Positions 18,280-26,728 of a stretch of DNA of 64,000 nucleotides are shown piece by piece. Under the pieces are notes generated by a model. It saw nothing but the letters and a program-made list of their open reading frames with translations. It was not told the origin of the DNA and searched no databases. The position numbers and the translations under genes were made by a program. The stretch is from Trypanosoma brucei gambiense DAL972 (lineage: Eukaryota > Euglenozoa > Kinetoplastea > Trypanosomatida > Trypanosomatidae). Location: positions 682,001 through 746,000 of the forward strand of contig NC_026736.1 of NCBI RefSeq assembly GCF_000210295.1, written 5' to 3'. Position 1 is the first letter of the stretch. Every line of letters begins with the position of its first letter.

Positions 18280-21200
18280 TTATTCATCACACGCTTGTCG
18301 TAGCCACGCTGGCACGTTTGTCGTTTCAAACAACATAACCCTTTCCCCTTCACATTCGTCATGCAAAAGTCTGAGGGTGAGCGCAGCGACATGTAATCCC
18401 TCCTCTGCAGCGGCTTCATCCGTTTCTACTCCACAGATTCCCCATCCCTCAGCGGAGACGCTCTCCTTTAAACGGTATAATGATCCAGCCATCAACCCAT
18501 CCGTGTCGGAGCTGCAAGTTGCCTCAACAGTCACAGACACCTCTGGGAGCGAGGCTGCCACAACTTCCATCTTGTATGATGTATAGAAGGTTGTGGACAA
18601 GAGGGGAATTGATGAAGGTCCCAACGGGCACACGCGAAGAAAAATCTTCATCTCCAGCCGCACCGCTTTGGTGGGAATAGAGGATGAAAGGAGCAAAATA
18701 AGGCCGGAAGATGACGAGGAAAGAAGATACGCGAGTGTGTGCATTGGTCCCACGCGGGCCCGCTGTGCAACGGCCCGCGCATACGCATGCGTTGATGTCC
18801 CCGAAGGCTTATCCGCAACCGCCAGCATGCGAGGCAATACCGCCACGAGTGTGTTACACTCCTGTAAAGAACCCTGGGGCATCACAGAACGCAGTGCGAA
18901 GGTTTTTGAATTCTCCCTGTTCAACTTCTTAGGGACACAACTGGGGTGAAGCCTGAAGTATGACTGAACAAATGCCTTCATCCCACCGTGACGGGCACTT
19001 TCAAAGGCAGCCAAGGCATCCTTTGTCCACTTGACGCGTATCATGGCGGGACTCGAAGAAGGAAGTGGGGACATCAGTATCCGGTAGATGACATATCTGT
19101 TACTCAATGGTTTATCGTCTGGTGGGAGGCGTCCATCAATTAAAAATCGCGTCAGGGAGAGGTACTCCGTCGCTATTTGGTGGTTTTCATGTTTCTCCAG
19201 AGCATCGCATAGGCTACCCATGATGCCGTGCGCCTCAGCCGCTAGAAGACAAAGTCGCAACAGCTCCGCGGATCCCCATACGCAGTCTGGAAGTACGCTA
19301 AAGAATGTACCTGGTAATGAGCCCAATGATGTACGCTGTGCTGCCCGAAGCAATGAAACACAAGAACTAAAATCAACATCCCCCTCAGCGCCTTGAAGAA
19401 CACACTGAAGAGCGTGATGCCAGTGCCCACCCTCAGCAAATCCCTGCAAAATGAACCGCCGCGACTTGAGTGAAGATGTGCCAAGCCCCAACGGCGCGCC
19501 CTCAGTGGAAGCGCACATGACTACATCGGGAGTGCGAGCGCAACGTAACGTTCTGAGAAACTTCTCTGGAACCTCACCATAGGTTTGCGCAACAGTCAAC
19601 GCAGCCTCCCATGGGGACGATGGCGGCATCCCGCAGACAACAGAACAAAACAAACGGTGTATCGGTGGAAGCGCAATGGAGGCAAACGATGTATAAAAGG
19701 CGAGTGCCTCCTTCCAACGCTTCGCATCACGCAAGGCATAAATAGTTTGGAGACACGCATCCTGAAGAAACATATCCTCAGCTGTCGTGCGTGGAGGATC
19801 GCATGCAGCAATCATATCGACAACATCAAGCGCACGCCACCACTGACCCGACCGGCGTGTAGCCTGCCCCAATGCAGAGGCTGTCATGAGCGAGGCGGTT
19901 TCATCCTCTCTGTGACTTTCTCGAAGGAGTTGAAAAAAGACTGAGTTCTTGCCTGCATCACTCAATAGGCGAAGAGCCGTTGGCAGTGTTTCCCGCCAAT
20001 TTATGTCACCACGCCCGATCGACTCACTCATGGACCGTAACGCAGTCTCCCACACCAAACTGCGATCAGCCAAAAGCACATCACCGCACTCGTTTTGAAA
20101 AGCCAAGGCCTCTTCAGGGCTCCGATGAAACAAAACCTGCCGAGAAGCGAAGTAAGCCTCTTCTCCGCCTATGTTCCACAGCACCCGCAATACAGCAGAG
20201 CAGTTGCGGGAGGAACCGCCAATTTTAGCGAGCGCCTCATGGCTCAAAGATGTGCCGCAGCATGCAACAATGTCCGACTGTGTACGAGAATCAACATCAG
20301 ACATAAGCGACAGCATGTTTCCGAGACTCGAGCTAAGCTTAAACAGGCGATACCTGTCGTCCACATCCTCACGATGTTTCACCTCAGTGAAAAGCTGCCG
20401 CAACAATTTAGTGTTTCCCTCAGCGCGGCACCTCTCACCCATACGAAGGATAGATGCAGGTGATACCTTTTTAAATGCCTCCACGGGAACTCCCTCATCC
20501 GTTCTAAAAATGAAAGGCCGCAGTTTATCGGAGACAAGAGGATCAAACGTCCGTCGGATAAAATCTCTTGCATCGATGTTGCCGCAGTGCGCTACATACC
20601 AATCCAGAGCGTAAAGAAAAACCCTATATTCACGTGCAGTTTCCAATGCTTCTCCACCTCTCATAACACGTAATGCATTCTCCGCATGCATCTTGATACA
20701 CTCGACCATATCTGGTCGGAAGCTCGCACCAACAAATGAAGAAGAAAGTACATAAACTATGCATAGCCGCAAAATATATTGTGTGTCTTCCCTCAACACA
20801 GACATGGCCCGCTTCTCCCGTAGCCACTGAACATTCGATGCAAATGCCAGGACGCGCTTATGTTTATCCCCGTAATAAAGAACTGTAGCCAATAAAGCCG
20901 CACTGCGAATGTCCTCCCCCTCATCAATGTTGCCGCAAATGGCAAGTGCCTTATGCCAAAATGACTGACAGTACGGCATCCGGCGCTCATGCGGTAATGA
21001 AAGTGCATTGTTGAGTACCTCCAACGCATGTATTGCTGAGCGACGACGGAAACCACTATGTGGGGCTGCGTAGAGTTGTGCCGACAACTCCTTAAGTGCC
21101 TTTGACCAGGCTGGCAACTGCGAAGCGAATAAAGATGAGTTGTTACTAACCTCCAGTTTTAATGGAGGCGATGGCGATAGAGGCACGGTTTCATTCATTG

Positions 21201-21339
21201 GTTCCATGTGTCTGCCATAAAGCTGAAAGAAAACATGTGAATCCGTTGCGATGTGGCAACACCGAGGGCCAATAAGTCGGCTCCCCGTAAATCGCCGCAT
21301 TACTGCCGGCGCCATGTGTATTACTAGAGGCATACGCAT
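18280..21339 (-). CDS. Helical-repeat protein with degenerate C-terminal RluA pseudouridine-synthase fold
   Basis: A 1019-residue frame (1019 numbering from ATG 21339). Residues 1-30 are basic and Arg-rich (MAPAVMRRFTGSRL from Met9), suggesting a mitochondrial presequence. Residues of about 60-820 are helix-pair repeats resembling PPR/TPR proteins (for example WWRALDVVDMIAACDPP and WKEALAFYTSFASIALPP). Residues of about 838-1019 align with RluA-type pseudouridine synthases: MLAVADKPSG for the VNKP motif, MHTLAYLL-SSSSSG for HRLD-TSG, and LHVAALTLRLLHDECEGE for LHAAMLRLYHP-SG. The catalytic Asp of HRLD is Ala870 and the RTHQIR motif is missing, so no isomerase activity is expected. A pseudoenzyme recruited to mitochondrial RNA or ribosome assembly is the best guess. 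A splice acceptor inside the frame at 21325-21324 suggests that Met9 (21315) is the true start. Confidence 0.88.
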   Translation of the reverse strand: MRMPLVIHMAPAVMRRFTGSRLIGPRCCHIATDSHVFFQLYGRHMEPMNETVPLSPSPPLKLEVSNNSSLFASQLPAWSKALKELSAQLYAAPHSGFRRRSAIHALEVLNNALSLPHERRMPYCQSFWHKALAICGNIDEGEDIRSAALLATVLYYGDKHKRVLAFASNVQWLREKRAMSVLREDTQYILRLCIVYVLSSSFVGASFRPDMVECIKMHAENALRVMRGGEALETAREYRVFLYALDWYVAHCGNIDARDFIRRTFDPLVSDKLRPFIFRTDEGVPVEAFKKVSPASILRMGERCRAEGNTKLLRQLFTEVKHREDVDDRYRLFKLSSSLGNMLSLMSDVDSRTQSDIVACCGTSLSHEALAKIGGSSRNCSAVLRVLWNIGGEEAYFASRQVLFHRSPEEALAFQNECGDVLLADRSLVWETALRSMSESIGRGDINWRETLPTALRLLSDAGKNSVFFQLLRESHREDETASLMTASALGQATRRSGQWWRALDVVDMIAACDPPRTTAEDMFLQDACLQTIYALRDAKRWKEALAFYTSFASIALPPIHRLFCSVVCGMPPSSPWEAALTVAQTYGEVPEKFLRTLRCARTPDVVMCASTEGAPLGLGTSSLKSRRFILQGFAEGGHWHHALQCVLQGAEGDVDFSSCVSLLRAAQRTSLGSLPGTFFSVLPDCVWGSAELLRLCLLAAEAHGIMGSLCDALEKHENHQIATEYLSLTRFLIDGRLPPDDKPLSNRYVIYRILMSPLPSSSPAMIRVKWTKDALAAFESARHGGMKAFVQSYFRLHPSCVPKKLNRENSKTFALRSVMPQGSLQECNTLVAVLPRMLAVADKPSGTSTHAYARAVAQRARVGPMHTLAYLLSSSSSGLILLLSSSIPTKAVRLEMKIFLRVCPLGPSSIPLLSTTFYTSYKMEVVAASLPEVSVTVEATCSSDTDGLMAGSLYRLKESVSAEGWGICGVETDEAAAEEGLHVAALTLRLLHDECEGERVMLFETTNVPAWLRQACDE
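21324..21325 (-). promoter_or_regulatory. Predicted spliced-leader acceptor AG inside the annotated 5' end of the RluA-like gene
   Basis: Minus strand: TTATTCCCCTTTTTCATTCC is followed, without an intervening AG, by CTCTAG at 21325-21324, after the first two ATGs (21339, 21333). Using this first AG would make ATG 21315 (MAPAVMRRF) the first start. Confidence 0.5.
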
Positions 21340-23771
21340 ATTTGAAAGGAATGAAAAAGGGGAATAAAAAAATCATAAAGTGACGGCGACAAATGAGATG
21401 AGTGAATGTGAGGAATAAAAATAAAAAGGAGGGGAGCCAAGCCGCCGTGATATGGCGGAGAATCGAAGTGGATGATGCCAGCAACAAAAGCAAAGGAAAA
21501 AAAGAAAAAGAGAGAAAGAAGAAAAGCGACGGATAGCAACAAACAAAACGAAAAAAAAAAATGAGCAGCCAAATGAAGAACATATGAGCGAGAAGAGTTA
21601 AAAAAAAAAAAAAGAAGGTAAATGACAGCGGATGACGGTGTGTAAAGGAATTTTAAAAAATTGGGGGAGGTAAGCGCACAAAACGAGTAACTGAGCAGTA
21701 TTACTCGGTAATGTTCATTGCTAAAACGAAAGTAAAAAAATATATGGTTTAAAAATAAACAACAAATAGTCTTAAAACTGGGGGAACAAGAGAAAATAGC
21801 TGTGTAGACGTACACAAAGTGGGGAATGTAATTGCGTCCCTTTTCTGTTTACCGCTCTTTTTCCCTCCTGTCGGTGTCTGTTTTTATTTTTATTTTCTCT
21901 TCTCTTTCTTTCTCCCCAATCACTCTCTTGCACGCGAACTCGTATCCATTTCATCCTTACATTACTTTTTATCTTTCCTCTCCCCTTTGAATTCTTGTTT
22001 CCCCTCATCCCTCTCGTTTCATTTCACTCCTGCGTGCCAGTTCCAGACACCTCCGTTATTTTCACTATCATCATTATTGGTGTTATTGTTGTTATTATTA
22101 TTACTAATGCTTTTCATTACTATCATTATTATTATTATCATAGTTATTATTTTCATAACCGCTAATACAATTACGACAACTACCACCACTTTAACTGGCA
22201 ACAACAGGAGATGAAATATCTTCCCATTCCTCCTCCCCATTCCCTCAACTGACGGAAGAAACGCGATGTGACGTAACAACAACCAATCAAAAATAAAACA
22301 AAATAAAATGAAACGAAACGAAATGAAATGGAATGGAATCAGCAGTGATAGTGACGATTATAATTATGATGATGAAAATAAAAATTACTATTACCATTAC
22401 TACTAGTATTAGTAATAGTACAGTTACTTTCGTCTATATATGTTGTTACCTGTTTAGTGATATCATTATGTTACCATTATTATCATTATTATTATTATTA
22501 ATATTCGCTATTACCATCACCGTTAGCTTTTACCAAATCATCTTTTATTATTTTTTTCCGATTTGTTTTGATACACATTATTTTTCTTTTTTTTTTATTT
22601 TGCTGTTGTTATTGTTGGTGGTGGTGTTTCTTTTTTTTTCTTTTTTTTTTCCCTCCCCCAATTGTTTTTTAACTTCCCTTCCCCTTCACCCGCTATTTTG
22701 TATATATAAACGTATGATTAAATATATATACATATATACATACATAAATATATGCATTATTCGTATATAAAGTCATACATACATTTTCATGTATTTTTTA
22801 TATTCAAATGTATGCACACAAGTAAAAAAGAGGGGAAAGAGAGGGGACTGAAAAGAATGAAAAAGACCCACGTGTAGGTTATACAAGCATATAAGTGTAT
22901 AAAAACTTTTTTTTTTTTTGTTAAGACACGAAAAATAATTTTAAAAGAAAAATAAAAAGAAGGGAAAGCAAATATTTTTTTTTTAAACAAGAAGGAGGAG
23001 CAGCGAGGGGCACAATAAACGATAATAAAAATAATAATAATAATAATGTGCCCGCCCTGCGCGTCTTGATGGAGAAGGGGATGAGGAGCAAATAATGATA
23101 ATAATAATATGAAAAATGGAACTGAACGGCAGAAGCATTTTTAAAAACAAAAACAAAAAAACAAAAAAAGGGGGGTTACCACATTGCTCCAATGCGCACA
23201 AGTCATTTCCTTTTCCGCCTCTATTTGCTACTTTCAAAAAAAAAAAAAAGAAAAAAAAGGGAAAAAATGAAAAAAAAGGAAAAAAGAAAAAGTATTTTTG
23301 TATTTATATATAAACATAAGAAAGTTTGTTGGTGAACAAAACAAAAACAAAAAAGGTAAAAAAGAAAAAAAGAAAAAGCGAAGGTAAAGTCAAGCAAAGA
23401 AAAAAAAAATCCTAACAGTCGCAGACCGCGTGCTGTGAAACTGAAGAAAAAAAAATTGCCCTGCAAGTAGAGGTGAAACTCAAAGGAAAAAAAAAAAAAG
23501 TACAAACGCGCACGAGAAAGGGAAAAAGATGCGCCCATGTACGACTTTATTGCATTCCGTTTCTGATGCTGCCGCTGATGTTGTTGCTGTTATTTGATAT
23601 TAAATCACTTTCTTTCCCTTCTCCGTCCCTAATTATTTGTTCATCCCTCTTTTTTTTTTTATATTTCATCATCTCATGTAGGATTTGTTCCTTTATTTAT
23701 AATTTACCTCTCATTCACACCCTTCCCCCTTCTACTTTCCCACCCCTTTCCCACGAAGAAATACGTGTATA

Positions 23772-23802
<31 letters not shown>

Positions 23803-24161
23803 GTTTATATTTACACACGCGCGCAAAACTTTCTCTCTACATTTCTGTCTTTCTTTCTAACAAAAAAAAAAAAGAAATCTTTTTCTTTATTATCTGTAAT
23901 GCCTTTTTCTTTTTCACCCTCACGCGTGTGTTGCGGCGCTTACATTTTTCCCCATCCTTCCATCCTTCTTTTTCTTTCCTTCCTTAAGAAGCATACAATC
24001 AGTTATACAACAGATTCACACTACTGCACAAGTGTTTGCCAGAGCACTTTCTGTTTTATTTTATGTTGTTACTAACCTCCAATGAAGTCTCCCCTTCCCT
24101 TCCTCCTTCCAAGCATGCAGAATAATAATAATAATAATGAAAATATCGCGTGTACATATAT
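21340..24161. other. 2.8 kb gene-free region rich in triplet and homopolymer repeats
   Basis: The longest spacer of the window. Plus-strand features are C/T-rich sequence (21830-22030), ATT/ATC/GTT triplet runs (about 22060-22200 and 22350-22510), AT-rich sequence with short TATA runs (22690-22790), AAT triplets (23020-23110), long A-rich stretches (22900-23520) and (TA)n at about 23771-23802. It lies downstream of the 368-residue Q/P-rich gene and is probably mostly its 3'UTR. All ORFs here are single-nucleotide or triplet-repeat artefacts. No tRNA or snRNA was recognised. Confidence 0.6.
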
Positions 24162-25268
24162 TTAATTATATATGCCATCATCTTTTACTCGCTTTCCCCT
24201 ACACTCACTGCGGCTCCATTGCTGCCGAAGCATATGGTTGTGTTTGAAAAGGAGAATTTCACTGATATTATTAACACCCTCATCCGTAGTACCAGTTAGT
24301 GTTCCTTTCGTTTCAAGTGACTTCGTGAGTCCAGCACTAAACTGAAACGGATCCGCTGAGGTTATGGTGTGTCCTTTGGCCATCATAGCGGAGCCATCCC
24401 CTACGGGGCGCTCAAGTGCTGTTGTTGTTGTTGTTGTTGGAACTGTTGCTGTTGGAACTTGCCATACCGCGCGGTGAAGCCCAGCCCTTGGAGACACCAC
24501 ACCCTTTTCTTGAGTGTTTGTGTAACAACGGGTTGGATGGACACCATACGGAATGAAAGGCGTTCCTTCGGGTAGTTGCGCTCCCCGTGCGATTGAAATG
24601 CCGCCACTCGGTTGATCGAAAGCCTCCACCTGAGGTGCTGCTTGGAGGTTCTGTTGTGAAACCACACCTGCAGTTGGAGCTGTGGATGCCGAACCCCTGG
24701 CAGGAGTGGCTTGTGGCACGCGATAAGGCCCTTGAGAAGTTACGGGTTGGATGATTTGGCCATCAGGCGACATTTGTACGACATGTGTTGAATAATATGG
24801 GCCCTGAGGCTGGGGATACACTCTTTGCGCCGGCTGAGGCACCTGAAGTGCCGTTTGTTGAAAGTATGGCATTTGCATATACACCATGCGCCCGTTTTGT
24901 GGTGTAAGCATGACAGTCTGAGTCGGCACATGTCCGTGACCAGGTGAGGAAGTCATTCCAACTGTTTGATACGCCGGTGGGTTCACGTAATATGCCGCTC
25001 CACCTGCAGGTGTCATTTGAATAGTTTGCATTGGTGAGGGCGGGGCAGCAGCGGCTTGAATTCCACTCCTCGTTGCCTCCACTGGTGCCGGTGCGGTTTC
25101 ATCCCTAATGGTAAAGGAACCGGCAGATGCTCGAAGTGGAGACAGTGGCGGAGCCGGTACTTTCATGTTGGGGTCATCCGTTCCAAATACAGTTCGTTTG
25201 CCGTCTGCCGTGGGACAGAGGTGCCAACAGCTCGAAGATTGTAGCATACGAACAAAATCAAAATCCAT
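24162..25268 (-). CDS. Q/P-rich low-complexity protein with a four-fold QT-x-x-MTP-x-x-G motif
   Basis: A 368-residue protein from ATG 25268. The N-terminal 35 residues (MDFDFVRMLQ, then CWHLCPTADGKRTVFG) look like a compact conserved module with two cysteines. Residues of about 36-260 are rich in P, Q, T, A and Y, with four related decapeptides: QTIQMTPAGG (81-90), QTVGMTSSPG (101-110), QTVMLTPQNG (117-126) and THVVQMSPDG (161-170). A Thr run follows (about residue 280), then a C-terminal part (SADPFQFSAGLTKSLETKG). No catalytic domain is seen. Such composition is typical of trypanosome mRNP or RNA-granule proteins, but I do not recognise the family. The very long downstream spacer is also typical of genes under post-transcriptional control. 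Function is inference only. Confidence 0.82.
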   Translation of the reverse strand: MDFDFVRMLQSSSCWHLCPTADGKRTVFGTDDPNMKVPAPPLSPLRASAGSFTIRDETAPAPVEATRSGIQAAAAPPSPMQTIQMTPAGGAAYYVNPPAYQTVGMTSSPGHGHVPTQTVMLTPQNGRMVYMQMPYFQQTALQVPQPAQRVYPQPQGPYYSTHVVQMSPDGQIIQPVTSQGPYRVPQATPARGSASTAPTAGVVSQQNLQAAPQVEAFDQPSGGISIARGAQLPEGTPFIPYGVHPTRCYTNTQEKGVVSPRAGLHRAVWQVPTATVPTTTTTTALERPVGDGSAMMAKGHTITSADPFQFSAGLTKSLETKGTLTGTTDEGVNNISEILLFKHNHMLRQQWSRSECRGKRVKDDGIYN

Positions 25269-25315
25269 CCTCTACTGCAACGCTAGCTACTGTGAATTTA
25301 CCCCTGCTCTGTAGT

Positions 25316-25317
25316 CT
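25316..25317 (-). promoter_or_regulatory. Predicted spliced-leader acceptor AG for the Q/P-rich gene
   Basis: Minus strand: TTTCCTTCTTTTCCTTC then AATTCTTTAG, AG at 25317-25316. The 5'UTR is about 47 nt with no upstream ATG. Confidence 0.6.
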
Positions 25318-25359
25318 AAAGAATTGAAGGAAAAGAAGGAAACGAAGAAATGTACATGC

Positions 25360-25395
<36 letters not shown>

Positions 25396-26728
25396 TTGCT
25401 TGTTTGTATGTTTACCACATATGCATAAGTGGTAGCCACGAGTATACACGCGTTAATTACCGTTATTTGTATGTTCATCACCACACGCACAAAGACAGAG
25501 AGGAATTCTCCAGCAGTGATGGGGGAAAGGATACAGCAAAGAAAATGTACAAAAGTTGCGTCATCTCGGTTGATCATTGCCTGCAATGGTGGGCATGTAT
25601 CGCATGGTAAATAAAAAGACACGAATGAACTTAAAAAGAAAAAAGGAAAATACACGACAAAGGAAGAACACTTTTATTACGACCCTAGATAGAAGTAAAG
25701 TAAGGGAGAAAAAGAAAAGGAAATCGCCAACAAACTAAAACAATAATAACGCATAAAACCTCCTGTATGGCCCTTTATTCGTAAGGGGGATAAGAAGAGT
25801 GGGAACTACATTAAAATCGAATGTAGTTTTTACATTTCAAAAGTGGTGCACCTTCCATAACTTTTTCCTCTCTCTTTTCCCCATCAGTGGAAACATCCGG
25901 AAATTGGCTTCTTCGTGACCTCACGGTATTGATCTGATCGTTTTGTTAAAAGTGAAAAAAAAAAAGAAAACAAAAAAAGAAGTGAATCACAATCACTGCT
26001 GCCCAGAAACTCATTCAATCAGCTCACCAAACAATACGGAGAGCAGTGATGAGAAGAAAAAATGTTGCCACCTGGGGCATATACAAACAAATTTGTTTTG
26101 CGCTTACACTACGCCTCCTCTTCCGTGCAAAGGAAGAAGAAAAACGAAGACTAAAACGTGAAAAATAGGAAAAAAAAAAAAGGAAATCGTCAAGAAAAAC
26201 ACCAATACTACTCGGAGAAATAAATATGTAATCACGATAACAGTGATAAATGTATATATATATTATATATATATATTCTTCCCTATATATCACAATCGCC
26301 ACAATTACAACAAATGTAAAACCAGAGAGACACACCCTTCGCCGCGCTGTATACTTTCTGTGTATGCTTGATAATTCGGATCCGAAGAGGGAAATATGCT
26401 GAATCTACAAAAGAAGAAGGGGAAAAAACACAGATGGGGTGTTGGCCCCATGAACCTTCACATTTCCCTTTTTTTTATCGCTTCTCTCATCTTTCTTCTC
26501 ATCAACGTCTTTCCATCTAAAATTAAAAAAACCCATATTTTTGACCCTCCTGGTGGGTCACCCAGTTTCTTTTCGTTTCCTTAACAGTTTGGCGTTGCTG
26601 ATGAAACTGGTGTTGCGATGGGAAATGCGGAAGACAAATACCCACAACACACAAAGAAACGAACCCACGCACGCACGCATTCACACACATGCGATAGAGA
26701 TCAGAAGTAAAAGAAAAAAACTACGATT
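25318..26728. other. Spacer with (TA)n/(TG)n
   Basis: About 1.4 kb. A compound (TA)n(TG)n repeat lies at about 25360-25395 and (TA)n at about 26255-26277, with A-rich runs between. It is mainly the 3' region of the PDEC-like gene. No gene supported. Confidence 0.6.

Noticed and set aside
22333..24075. ORFs of 145 and 200 codons on the plus strand in the 2.8 kb spacer
   Set aside because: Triplet and homopolymer translations (I, F, L and Y runs); wrong strand for the cluster.
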